Shown here: positions 46,430 to 58,472 of the stretch, in pieces
Numbering within the stretch: position 1 is the first letter of the stretch
Layout: the number at the start of each line of letters is the position of its first letter
Assembly (NCBI GenBank): GCA_020726505.1
Contig: JAHLEZ010000014.1
Span: 1,426,001 to 1,490,000, forward strand
Length of the DNA stretch: 64,000 nucleotides
Direction: 5' to 3'
From: Leptodontidium sp. MPI-SDFR-AT-0119
Lineage: Eukaryota > Ascomycota > Leotiomycetes > Helotiales > Leptodontidiaceae
The notes under the pieces: model-generated
The model's database searches: none
What the model was told of the DNA's origin: nothing
What the model saw: only the letters and a program-made list of their open reading frames with translations
Program-made: the position numbers and the translations under genes

Positions 46430-47362
46430 GTCTATCTATTATCTATAAGTATTTAATGTCGGTCTCAACACATTCTCAGTGGCACTCTGAATACCGGTAA
46501 AAACGATATCTATGAGTATCCTCTACGTGTGGCTGGGAAGTTCCCGATTTGTAGCACGCGCTCAGGAGCGCCTCAACTATAATACCTCCACGACGAAATT
46601 GATTTTATTTCAAGACAGGAACTTTATCTTTTGACTTGGATAAGCTTGCAATTTTACTTTTGAGCAAAAGGCATTTGTCGTTGTAAAGATTTTACGATTT
46701 AATTGTTCTACAGAGGGTCGATTTTTTGGTTATGGCCTATGCCAAAAATCGGTCCATACGTAGAGGTATCTCCATCCAATTTAGTACCGCACGGTAGGTG
46801 ATGTTTGGGTTACTGAAGCTTTGGTAGCAAAATTATACTCTATTGATTTACTTGGAGAACGTGGGTAGGGGAGAACGAATGAGGTGAATCGGAACGATAC
46901 AAGTGATAAAGATCTGCTTTACATCCACGATCAATTTTCTTGCAGGAGAAATTGGTAGGATGAATAGACTTGAGGTGCTCTCCTGAGGAAGATAAGGTAC
47001 GCTGTCTAAAAAGCAAATTGGTACCCTGGGTTGGCCTCCCTACAGAGCTGCGAATCCAACCTACACAATTCAGGTCGCATTGGTGGTCGCCTAGGCAATC
47101 AATTGCTCAAATCACGAACGCGATCAGGTGAGGCTGCGACTCACCTGCCAATCGCCAAGGCAATTTCTCAGAGGATAAAGATAATCGGACGAGGCTTGAA
47201 TCCAGCTCTTTGTCGAAAAACAACAACTCTCTCGCTTATTGTTCCCGCTCCGAGCGCGCTCATCCTCGACATAAATTGACCTTCCTTTCGACGACGCATT
47301 GCTCATTGCGACCAGAACACCTTCTGCGAACGACGACTCTATACCACAGCAGAGTTTACAAC

Positions 47363-48394
47363 ATGTTCCCCCACAACCTCCTCTTCGTCGTCTTCATCGG
47401 ACTGCTGCTCGCCAGCTTTCTCGACACGCAAGCAAACGCGCAACTAAACCCAGCCTCTATCAGTCTCGATTTACGAAAGACATGGTGTCGCTCTCAGATC
47501 TCGGCTTGCGATGAGCTATGCAGTTCAGTCACCAGCAGCAACGATTGTGCCGTTGAGACGCTTGCTTACAACTGCGAGTGCACCAATTATCCAACTCCGT
47601 CTCTTGCATCATATTCTGGAACTGTCCCCACTTTGGTCTGCTTCCAGCTGTCCGAAAATTGCAAAGAGAGCTCTGGCGGGTCAATTTCTAAGATAAATCA
47701 ATGCCAGCTTCAGTTTGGGGTCCATTGTGGCACACAATTCCCGGTTGACTTCATGCCACCTGCGACCACAACAAGCAAACTCAAAAGCACGGTAGCCATC
47801 TCGTCAATTACCAATCGACCCAGTTCGACTTCCTCCAAAACAACCACCTCGAATACCAAAAAAGGCAGCTCAACTTTGTCTGCAAAATCCGATCGAACCA
47901 CCATCTCATGGATCTCCTCCAAGGCAACAAACGTACTCGTAACCTCAACACGTCGCCCGACCCCAACAACCACCAGCACATCCCGTGGAGCACAAATCAC
48001 CACCGCCCCCATCCCAGCAAACGCACCAAACAAAGGCAGGATAAATGTACAAATCCTAGGGTTGGCTCTAGGCATTTCCGCAGGAGTATTCGCTATCGTT
48101 CTTCTCTTCGTGTGGAGCATTGCTCGTTGGAGGAAACGCTCTGGCAAAGAGCAAAAAGAGGCAGCCGAAGCTGACGGACGTTCCATCCGCTCCAATCGTG
48201 GTTCGGTGCTCGTCATGAACGAGATGTCTGCCGATGCTATTCGTGACCACCTTTCCAAGCTTCAGATGAAGGAGGATGGAAGTACTGAGATGTTGAAGAT
48301 GCTGCTGAATGATATGGCTGGAAGCCGGAAGAGCCCTGCAGAGCTGCCTAGTCATTTCTCCAGATCGCATTCGAGGGTCTTTGAAATGGAGTGA
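47363..48394 (+). CDS. DUF7707-type secreted/cell-surface protein with transmembrane anchor
   Basis: A single-exon 343-aa protein. The chosen start (MFPHNLLFVVFIGLLLASFL) gives a clear signal peptide ending near residue 27. The ectodomain has about ten Cys in the spacing of the fungal DUF7707 domain: WCRSQISACDELC, then YNCECTNYPTPSL, VCFQLSENC, and finally QCQLQFGVHCGT. A Ser/Thr-rich stalk (residues ~130-220), expected to be O-glycosylated, follows. A transmembrane helix lies at ~229-253 and a basic cytoplasmic tail (RWRKRSGKEQKEA) at the end. The layout suggests a wall-spanning sensor or adhesion protein; this role is inferred. The reading frame remains open upstream of 47363, but that portion lacks an ATG. 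Confidence 0.85.
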   Translation: MFPHNLLFVVFIGLLLASFLDTQANAQLNPASISLDLRKTWCRSQISACDELCSSVTSSNDCAVETLAYNCECTNYPTPSLASYSGTVPTLVCFQLSENCKESSGGSISKINQCQLQFGVHCGTQFPVDFMPPATTTSKLKSTVAISSITNRPSSTSSKTTTSNTKKGSSTLSAKSDRTTISWISSKATNVLVTSTRRPTPTTTSTSRGAQITTAPIPANAPNKGRINVQILGLALGISAGVFAIVLLFVWSIARWRKRSGKEQKEAAEADGRSIRSNRGSVLVMNEMSADAIRDHLSKLQMKEDGSTEMLKMLLNDMAGSRKSPAELPSHFSRSHSRVFEME

Positions 48395-49199
48395 TGAATT
48401 CTTGGTCCGGACTTGGGTCAAGATTCTAAGGATGAAGGATACATTACTGGAAGGGATATGGATACTATGGGAATTGGCATGATTTTGACAGGGTCTTGGA
48501 GGTTGGGAAATTGGTTCTGGCAAATGGACTTATTGTCTATGTTTGTTGAACTGACCTCGAAAACCGCAGGTGCGATTGTTTACCTGTGATTTTGGTGGTT
48601 ATCTAGAAACCATCAAGGAGAGTGCTGGATGGTGTGGTACAATTGGTTTTGGCTTTGAGCCTCGCCTGGCATTTGGAAGTAAACAACAAACCAAAAATAA
48701 AAGCAATACTTGCAACCAATCTTTGATGCACTTCCCTCCCTTCCTCTTTATTTGAGACTGTTAAGGTCTCAACAGCTACTCATATCGTCGTCTAATAATT
48801 GACTAATTAGACAGAATTCTCATTGGTCAGATGTCAGTACCTAAATCGGGATCCTGTAGCAGCGCAGCTCTTCCCCTCAATTCAAGTTGGGATCGAAGGA
48901 TTGCAGTGTGCTGTTGATCAACCTCACTAACAGAGATAAGAGATCCCCTAGCTTTAAGTTTTCGCTCCTCTGACACTATCTTCAGTACATCTTTTCAGTA
49001 CAGCTACAGCCAAAATGTCACCAATATGTCCTTGTTACACCGCATTTGGCAAACCTCTTTACCTCTCCCGCCCCCCGGGCTAACGAGAAAACGTAATTCT
49101 TCAGTTCTATCAGCTAACATTCAGTCCAGACATGGTGTTGGTCGAGGCTCAAAACGCAGAGAAAGGTAGCGCATTTTGTGCATGAGGCAAAACATGAGG
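48395..49199. other. intergenic
   Basis: The 3' flank of the DUF7707 gene. No gene is supported. Confidence 0.5.
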
Positions 49200-49973
49200 T
49201 TTGTTAATCGGTCCTGAATGCCAACTCACAGGACACCTATAACTTTTTCACCGGCAACACACAAGGAGAAATTCTGGTTCGGTAGCTTTGATTTCTGTAG
49301 TGAGCAGGCTTCACTGCCTGTAGCTAATCCATCGTCGCTGCTGGCCTCATCAACCTCGCTCAGCACACCGTCGTCAAGTTCAACATGCTCTCCACATCCC
49401 ACGGCGGCCAAGTATCTAGCCAGTTCGAGTTTGACGATTTCTGCTAGCAAATTGATAACCTTAAATGCCACACAAACATGTTCGTACACTTCGGTTCCTG
49501 GCTCGGGTATACATTCGTCCCTTACGAACAGCCAACCCAAGCTTCACCTACTCAGCAGGACGTCTTCCCAAAAACTACACATGGGGATGTCCACCAGGAT
49601 ATCTCTGTACACGCCCCTCCCCGGCCAACTGGGCTCTTCAATCCAGATCCGGTTATCTTTGGGGCTGGTTGGGGAGCATCCACAGGTGATGATGAGCAAG
49701 TTCCAACTGCAACAAACAAAACAGAAAAGCAATGAATCATATTCCAAATGTGTTCATGGGCATTCAAGGAAACCCATCCGGAGCGAATGAGCAATTTCAG
49801 TTGCCCCCACTTCAAGACCGGCAACGATTCCTACTATTTCAAGTATTTCCACTTCCGCGAGTGTGTCACCTGTTACCTGTGAGGGTTTTGCTTTGCCTCT
49901 CTCTTCACTTCATCACTTGACGAGTTCTAACAAATAGTAGCTCTGATATCCACCCAATAGCCACTACCGGCAA
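49200..49973 (+). pseudogene. possible decayed secreted Cys/Ser-Thr-rich protein gene
   Basis: Several plus-strand pieces look coding but lie in different frames or are split by stops. These are GLINLAQHTVVKFNMLSTSH with SSQFEFDDFC (49343-49446, ended by a TAG), RLPKNYTWGCPPGYLC (about 49560-49610), GLFNPDPVIFGAGWGAS in another frame (49630-49685), and a Ser/Thr/Pro-rich run (PTSRPATIPTISSISTSASV, about 49808-49867). The WGCPPGYLC motif followed by a Ser/Thr-rich tail is typical of secreted, often GPI-anchored, fungal wall proteins. No single model gives an intact protein. It may be a pseudogene, or a gene whose introns I cannot resolve. Confidence 0.3.
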
Positions 49974-52900
49974 AATATAACTCTGATAGGAAATGGATAG
50001 TAGGCTCGGTCGTAAAAAGAGTTGCTGCTGTAGGAGCCCGAGCTCATGCAGCTTTGTACCTACTTAGGAGACGACTGCGGCGTTAACCACGAAGCACTGA
50101 AAGTACACATAGGAAAGCTCAATTCGACGCAACAGAATTCTGGACAAAAGGAGGCGGGAATAACATCATGGAGGTTGGGGGTTAGGATGTACAGCTAGTT
50201 GAGGTGGATGCTGGCGTTGAGATGGAGACAGCAAGGACTAATGGTGATGGCATTCAAGGGAAAAGACCTTGGGCTCCATGAGAGAAGGGAGTAATGCAGC
50301 AACAAAAAAGGGCGAAGCTGAATGAGATCGAAGACAGCAACAAGGCAGGTCCCATAAGATCCTACCTTTCGCAATTCTAACAAAACTCTGGTCACAGAAA
50401 GTCTTCCAAGCATTTAACATCGGATTCAGACCAGAACACTTTTCGTCGTACTCTTCAACTGCCAGCGTTGGTTCGGAGATGCGCAAACTCTGCAGGATAA
50501 CACAATGATGTGACATATGGGTGAAAGGCGTTCGTTATATATCAAGTTGGTATGGCTCATCAGCCTATTCTTGACGAGCTGCTTCAGAATGCACAGCCTT
50601 CCCGTTCGCCCCTGCAGGCGGTTATTCCACCTCTCAGATCACCAGATTGCCCCAGAAACCACTCTAGTGGGATCTGCAAACATTTGTTTCCACTTCATCT
50701 GAAGCTTACGCGGTGTACGGCATCGCAATCGACGAACAGTTGACTCCATCCTTTTGTTATTCTCAACAACCTCATCAATTTTCACATCCTCAATTGATTC
50801 TGTCATACCGCCTTTCTCGACACCTCAAATCCTACATCTATTTTTACTGACCTGCGGCTTTTTGCTTCCTTTTCAAACACACCACTCATGGAAGTTGAAA
50901 GCTCCGGTTAAGTTCAAGTGTTCTCAAACACGAGGAAGTCATGCGTCAGGTCTGGACTGTGACTCTGACTCTCCAAGTTTCACCACCCCTGCGGCCCGCC
51001 CGCAAGATCACCACCAGCATCAGCGCTCTGATTCTCTTGCATTGCATGTGGCCATAGCATTAGCATGCCCATCCCGTCCGCGTCCCGACTTTAATCCCAT
51101 GGTTAGCACAGCAATAAGATCTGTCACTGTTTCGAAAATCATCTCATATAACGCCATGCTATGAGCAAGCACACCTGTCAATGTTTCGAACCTTTCTTGG
51201 GACGCCTCAGCGCATACGAACAGCAGGCCTGACCCCATCCCGCTTTGCTCTCTCTCACGCTCACATACTTTCTCTCCATAATAACAGCCATTCTTATGAT
51301 TTTTGGCTTTCCCTCATCTCCGGATTCCGGTCACTTTTTTGGCGTCGAGCCAGCCCACCCGTTTTATACCCCTCCAGTCCGTGATATACCTCATACGTGG
51401 GCGATCTTATTGCCCGACTCCTTGAGTCCCATCCCTATCCATCTCGGTAAGGGATTGAATAATGTTCGGCATTGCTCTTGCAATTGGAATTTCTGACTGA
51501 CTGACTTGATGGCATGACGCTGTTTGGGAGATCGTTTTGCAATGCAATCTTGATTCCTTCCAAAGAACACCCTCGAAGTCCTTCCAAATCCAAGCCAGTC
51601 CCCGGCACTCCATCATTGCATCAATCGGAAACCACGCCGTGAGGCTAGGCCAGCCCAGCCAGCCACCCGTGTAACCAAAACAACAACCGTCTTGTCGTCG
51701 GTATGCCATCCGAAGTTAAACTGCAGCCCAGCACAAAACAGAGCAAAGCACAGCAAAGCGAAAGCGGACACACGTCCGATCTCCTCATGCAGTTTCCTGC
51801 CGACCTGACTGACTGTTCCTTCTCAAGGTCCAGCCTAGCCCATCAATCTCGATTCTCGACCGACAGACAGGTCTCAGCCGCCTCCCACAAGGATGATCCT
51901 TTCCCCATTCTACCGACCCAGCAAGCAAGCAAGCAAGCCGCCGCACGCATGTCTCTCCTCCATCTCATATTTCTGAGACATGACACCTACAGTAAACGTG
52001 CTTCTAAGCGAGGTGCTCAAAGTGAGTAAGTGTGATTCGGGCGGTGGATGAGGCAGAGAAGAAAAAGCAAAAAAGGAGGTGACAATGCAATGCAGGGTCG
52101 ACCCCACTACGCAACGTCACTTGGTCTGTCTTCCCTGCCCGTCCATGCCTTGAGAAGGCTTCTAGTTTAACGGGGTTACATCGTAAGTTAACTTAACGAC
52201 TACTTTATTGTATTTGCCTACTGTAATTTACGATGTACCTCCCTGCCTACATACTGAACCTGGACCTGAAAAGCCTCCGGAGGTACAGTACCTGATCAAT
52301 CGATCTAATTAATCGATGGCTGCGCTTATAATAATAACATGACTTATATGATGCTACTGTACAGAGGATGACCCCTGGTCGTTGATGTTGGAATTAAGAT
52401 AACCGTACGGTGTACGTACGCACATATTGATTATCAATGGTTGCGATGCAGTACTGTACCAGTACCGTATTGATATTCCCACCGTGATGTGCCATGGGCG
52501 ACGTGCGTGGAAGGGAGGTCCGTAGATTGAATTCATTGAATGAAGGTGCATTGGGGAGAGGGAACACCGCGAGTAGGGCTGCATTATGGCTGAATCGCCC
52601 ACCAGGGTGATGCATGCATGGACTGTATGTTGGCCATTACGAGAATGAATCAATCATACAGCACAGTACACACAGTACACAGGGCCAGCCTGCTGCGATC
52701 ATGCTACGAGCGCCCGCCGCCGATGCGATGCGATGAGGCGGTCTTTAATTTCCGACAGCCATGTCAGCGATCTAGGAGCGAGGAAGTCGATTTTTTTTTC
52801 TCGTCGTCAGTTGATATCTGTCTGGCGGGATTGGATGGCAGGTACTGTAGGTGGACAGGGAGACTCCTGGCTGTGTGAGGTGTTGTTGTTGTCGAGTTGG

Positions 52901-53685
52901 TGGGAAATCTCCGCCCCCTTCCCTTCCACGTGCGCATGTTTGTAAGTCATATTGAAACATTTATCAAGTTGATATTAGGGCCTCGTAAGCCATGCGGCTG
53001 TGAAGCGAATAGGGCCGGGAAGGTGCTATCTGGACAGTCCCAACATCACAAATTCGGTGTGCAGGCGATGAAGTGGACGGTGCTCGACTTCGGACACACA
53101 GGGAGGCAGAGGTAGATGGTTTGGGTAATATGATCGATTGATTGATTGATTTGATGTTCAATTACTTTACAATGCCACCCCATACCAAAGAACTATCTAA
53201 TTCTTTTGTTTTTTGTGAACCCGAACAAATTCGGCCTCTTTCTCTCTCTGGTTTATCTCTCAGAAGATGGGTGATGATGGACCTGCAAGCATCTTCCTCC
53301 AATCCAATCCCGTTTCCAGTCCTTATTTCCTTTCCTTCCATTCCCTGGACATCGGGATCTTGCGATCCTTTGCTGTGCCCCCAAATTTCTTCCCCCTATC
53401 AGACAACTCTTCTCAGAGCGTTCTCTCAAGCCAATCTCGAGGAACCAATAGCCATTAACTCCGGTGTAAATGCGAGCCGCCGATATTATCCACCAACGCC
53501 TATCCATGATATGACGACAACCACCAAAAAAACCAAAGGAAACAACGAGTGGGTATCAGTGACCGGTGCCACTCTAGTAACAAAACATGTGTGAATGGAA
53601 AACAAGGGAATATTGTACTTTATACATTAGGGGGCATTGAGACTCGAGCTCGTTATTCGTATTGTGGTGGGCTTCAGTAGATAGA
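49974..53685. other. 3.7-kb gap left of the zinc-finger gene
   Basis: No conserved gene is seen. The region 50520-53600 is C/T-rich with many overlapping short frames, AGCA-type repeats (51919-51938) and dense GTAC-containing sequence at 52200-52860. The rightmost part contains the 3' flank of the FlbC-like gene. Confidence 0.45.
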
Positions 53686-54821
53686 TCAAGCCATTGCGCC
53701 GCCTTCGAAGCTGTGACATCCTCGCTCGTGCCTCTTCATGTTGCTTCGGACGCTGAACGCCTTCCCGCATCCCTGGTGTGGACACTTGAAAGGCTTCTCT
53801 CCGGTGTGTGAGTGCGAGTGGATTCGCAAGCTGGATGGTCTCGAAAAAGCTTTGTTGCAAGTCTGGCAGATGTAACGGTCTTGAGACTGAGGAAATGAGG
53901 CTGCAGATGACGGGGAAATGTAGTGGTGATGTTGCCATGGGTTTGCGCCAGACGATGGCGTCAGGGTGACTGAGACAGGCATCAATGGTGGCGGGAATTG
54001 CTTTTGGAAGTCAGCGATGAAACAAGACATTGAGATGAGGGGAAAGCCATACCTGAGGAAGAGGTCTCTGATAGTAAAGACCGGAAATTTGTGCTTGTGG
54101 AGGAGGTGTAGCTTGCATGGGGCTTGAGTAGTAGGAGCTCATCGATTGTTGGGGAGAGACGCTGTATTGTGACCCATTGTATGGTGATTGAGCATAGACC
54201 ATGGCGGCCGCTGGCATCGACACTCTGCGCTGCAACTGTGGAACTTGCTGGCGTTGGGCGTGAGGCTCGACATTGTTGATTGCCGACGCTGATGGTGGAA
54301 AGTAGTAACCTGGAGCTGAGGCAACGGAGTACCCAGAGTTCGACCCCGCCGAGGGCGACTGTCTCCCATCAAAGCCAGACTCTGATTGCATTGGTGGGGT
54401 GGGTGGCAGAGCGCCCCGGGAGGCCATGACGGGCGATGGACCATAATTTTGGTGTCCAGAGTCAGGTCGATATTCGTTTTTGGGTTGTGCTACTGGCAGT
54501 CAGTTGGACTATCCTTGTCAACTTCACCTAAAACTGCTGACCTTGTTGCTGAGTTTGCTGCTCTTGGGGACTTGATCCATCGGCAAGTCCTAGCAAGCTT
54601 GATATCGATGGTAAAGAACATTTTGTGATTTCGTCCACAGGAGGTGATGGTGGGGGTTGAGGTGCTGTAACGTAGGTGTACCCAGGATTTTGGCCCATGG
54701 GTTGAGCCGTGTACGGGTTTGCAACCAAAGAAGACGCCATGATGTGTGCTCTTGATGGATATGGTTGGAATTGCTGTTCAACTTGATGTCTACCTGCGTG
54801 TACTAGACTGGAGAGGTTCAT
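53686..54821 (-). CDS. C2H2 zinc-finger transcription factor, FlbC-like
   Basis: Exons on minus 54821-54542, 54492-54053 and 54000-53686 join in frame to 344 aa. Two adjacent C2H2 fingers sit near the C-terminus (residues ~282-335): CQTCNKAFSRPSSLRIH, linker HTGEKPFKC, then CGKAFSVRSNMKRHERGCH. The SRPSSLRIH and SVRSNMKRHERGCH sequences and the C-terminal position match the conidiation regulator FlbC of Aspergillus. The rest is Pro/Gln/Ser/Tyr-rich and probably holds activation regions (SLPSISSLLGLA in exon 1). The acceptor of intron 1 is CAG-TAG, so two acceptors three bases apart are possible; they differ only by one Val. The gene is isolated between very long gaps, which is typical of developmental regulators. 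Other SRPSSL-type fingers remain possible. Confidence 0.82.
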
Positions 54822-57800
54822 GACCCAAAGTTGGAGAGGTATTGAGAACGAGGAGATGTGCCGATTTGGACGAAACTGGAAAAGAGCTGCTGATGAATGT
54901 TGATGTGATGGAAGGAGTGTTGATTGACGTCGTTATGAATGATTAGAATATTATATTCGACTCCTTAAGTTTCCTTCGACACAAGTATGTGACCCTGGTG
55001 ATGATAGATACGCCTGCGAATGCAAGGCTCAAGAGGTGCGCGAGGGATTGCTGTTATTTATCAGATCTCGAGGACTGTGTGTGGGCGATCCAGCAAATCC
55101 ACCATAGGGATCCTGGTAAGCTCCAGAGTAACAATGCTGCCACAAATTGGGGTGGGACTGACTTGAGGTGCCCAAGCCTTGAAACCTTGCACAATAATAC
55201 TACTCCTCGATGGTTGGGATGATCCGGAGCAGCAGTGGGCTCGATACCTGCTAACTGGTCCTTTCGCCGCGCTGCACCGGCACTGGACCTAGATATGGAC
55301 GTGCAAAGGATGATTTCCCAGGATGTGCAAGGGAGTGCCCAAGGATCTCCTATGCCTGCAACGGCCGTTGGTATGAACCCGCAGTAGAGGAAACCCCCAA
55401 GGCAAAGATATCGGTCGACGAGGGTTTAATGCTTGTTCAATGCACTCGGAGCATGTCCCGATCGAGGCAGCTTTCTTCTCAGGATTTCAGGGACTCCCTG
55501 CCTGTCAACTCCAGATGTTTGGACCAGGGTCATGACAAGCCAAGGGGCACTTGAGACGAGGGTGATGCACAAATGGTGGAGGTGGGATCTGCTTGTGAAC
55601 TTCTCCTGTCCTGTGAGCTGCCGCTTGAACCCAACGGGCGAATCTGGCTGTCTGGTGCTCATGCCCTCCTCCGACCCTAAAAGTTGGTATGGAAAGCCTT
55701 TATTGAAACTAGGGATGCAGCAGTCAGTTGTTCAAGCCTGGAAGCTGTTTCCCCACTGCCATAGACGACGTCTGTTCCTCGTGCTTTATGCCTTCCAACT
55801 TCTGACAGTCGTGAAGTGCGTCGAACAGTCTGTTCGCCAATTGTGCTACAGCTAGTGATTGAATCATGACACGAACAGCATACGCACTTTGGGACGACAA
55901 AATTCCTGTTTGGAGTATATTAGACGAAATTCTGGAAGGCGGCAAATGAATCCTGTACCGCTTTTACGGTTCCAACCCTGCCGCCTCTCCAGCGATCGAC
56001 AGATGGGGCGTCTGTACATTTGCTCGCTTCGACGGTCAAAAAGGCCCGTGGGAGTCCAGGAGAAGTTGCAGGGTTTCTGCTGGCGTTGCAACCTGCTAGC
56101 TAGACTGTCAGACAGGGTGGCTATGGGTGTGTCGTAGGTACTGCCCAGGCTGTTTCTGGGTTCTGACAGTGGTGGTAGACGCAGCATCCAGCATACATTC
56201 GATAATTCGCTGCACCTAGCATGCGGGAGAGCTTGTTTCCCCCTTCGACCTACATACAGTACATATCACACCCGCTCATACAGTACCGGAACCGTACTCG
56301 TAGGTAGTAAGTAATCAGGAGAGAATTTGAGTTAAGTGAGGGGGAAAGACGAACCGCAGCTAGAATCAAGCGTTGCAGATCGCAAGACTAACATGACGAT
56401 GGTGGAAGGGGGGATGGTCGCTGTGCAGACGACGACTGGCTTCGAGGCGCCCGCCAGTAGGCGAAGTACAGCTAGTCCAGTGCTACTGTAGAGCTAAAGC
56501 ACCTCCAGAACATGGCAGCCGGTACGAATATCCACCTGTCAACCACGCTTGACGGGCCGCAGAAGCAGAAAGCCACGCTTTCCTAGCACACCACCACTAC
56601 CACACCACCATCACCACCAACCACCACCGTTATCCATCCCGCACATGGACACGGGATATTGCTGGACGGGAGAGCACCAGCCAGTTCGCAGCCTTGGAAC
56701 TCCTCCAGATTGCTGGGGATTCTGGAAGCGGAGGACGACGACTTGTTTGTCAGAGGCAGCGATCGGCCTCCGAGGCCCATCCAGTCGTCGAGTAATTGCC
56801 CGGGAAGCTTTCTCCTTCCAGGTACTAAATGGTATTGCAAGCGCCACCTAAAGGACAAGCTGGTCGTACCCTTCTCTTAAGTTCTCCTGGGCGACGGCAG
56901 ATTTGATTCAGCGCCTTCGGACGGACCACCTCCAGCAGCTTAGCTTCCACATAGCGCCGCCATTCTGGCAGCAAAACGAAATGTGAGTTTGGAGAGCATG
57001 CCGTGGACTCTACTCCGTACACCATCCACCCCCGCCAGCCCTCAGCCCTCCCTTCACCAGCATGCCCTGCCCTCGGTTGGAAGAGAGCGCAGCGACAAGG
57101 AGGGAGGCGCTGTCCGGGCGCCGGGGCACACGAGTCTTTCGGTTGCATTGATCCCTGGGTTCATCTTCGGCCAGCCTGCAGATTCTAGTCTCAATTCGAA
57201 TCGGAGACCCTTGTTGCGCCCCCTGTGCTGGGGTTCCATGCATGCCCTTGCCATCCATGAGAAGGTTTGTAGATGAGCTAAAAGCGCCATTGTGCTGATC
57301 CATGACCTCGGGTACTGCAGATCAGAGGTGTTGACAGGCGAGGTGCGGATGGAAAAATGTATGCTCTGGCGATATCCAGACCAGTTAGTGGCCACTCAGA
57401 AGCCGGGCAGAGAGACAAGAGTATTCGACTTAAAAGAGCGTCTCTTGCGACCGCTCTCTCTCTCTCTCTACAGAGTCCTGCGCAATCCCAGTAATTAGAG
57501 CAGCTGCTTGCTTCTCCGTACTTTATGTCGGCGGGTCGGTCGTTCATATGGTTGTTCATCCTGAGTTGTTGACTTCAACAGTGGCATGCATCAACACTCC
57601 CTAGGAAAGCGGCCACCGCCAAGTGCCCAATGCCACTGCCACTGCCAATGCCATCCTTACCTTCCATGCCACAGTAAAGCCATCCGTCCATCCATCCATC
57701 CACCGGGACCGACATGAGGGAGAGTTGTTGGCTGCATGGGACGTGTTCGACGAGTGTCCGGATGATCGTTCTTGCTCTGCGCCGGCCGCCCACGTTGAAA

Positions 57801-58222
57801 CCGAAGCGAAGCAAAACTATGCAATGCAGAGCAATGCAATAGTCAAATTGAATCAAGTCAAGTCAAGTCAAGTCTAATCAAATCAACAACTCAAATCAAA
57901 CCAAATCAAATCAGATCCATGGAACGCAGCCGCTGTTGCATTGGGACTGCCAATAATGGGACGCAGGTTGCGGCAGTCCTGCATCGATTCATCGATGGCT
58001 GGCATACATGACAGTACAGTAGCAGCATGGCTTGCTTGCTGGTTGGCCGTCGGAGCTGTCGTTTTTCCTTCCGTTCGTTGTCCCATGAGCCACGCACGGG
58101 CTGCGATCTCTGGATGCCCATTGGATTCGATTCTTCGATTCTTGGATTCCGTTCTCTAAACACCCTCGGGGTATTGCTGCATCGTGCATGGTGCATTGTG
58201 AATCGCATTGTTGTTACTGTTA

Positions 58223-58246
58223 TTGCTATTGCTATTGCTATTGTCA
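58223..58246 (+). repeat. ATTGCT/TATTGC hexamer microsatellite
   Basis: About four consecutive TATTGC units, in a non-coding gap. Confidence 0.8.
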
Positions 58247-58449
58247 TTCTTGATGTTGTTCTTCATTCCTTCCACAGTATCTCCCCAGGCGGCAGTGGAT
58301 GGACGCACCTGCAGTGATTTCCAGGCCAGGCCGGGTTCCCCATGCATCCTCGCTTAATAAAAAGGCAGTACCCGTTTGGGTTAGCGCATCAAGGAGACTG
58401 GAGCAGACTTGGCACTTCTATTCAGTTTGGATTGGACTATCCTGGACTG

Positions 58450-58472
58450 TCCTCCTCCTCCTCCTCCTCCTC
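58450..58472 (+). repeat. CTC trinucleotide microsatellite
   Basis: About seven CTC units in a pyrimidine-rich stretch. Confidence 0.85.

Larger units (their letters stand above)
45014..47362. other. intergenic, no firmly supported gene
   Basis: This gap separates two divergent genes. It contains a short minus frame (45993-46304, listed separately), a 9-bp triplet repeat at 46403-46429 and AT-rich sequence near 46430-46720. Other open frames lack an ATG or any motif. Confidence 0.45.

Noticed and set aside
47210..47362. N-terminal extension of the DUF7707 protein
   Set aside because: The upstream in-frame part has no ATG, and the ATG at 47363 immediately gives a signal peptide.
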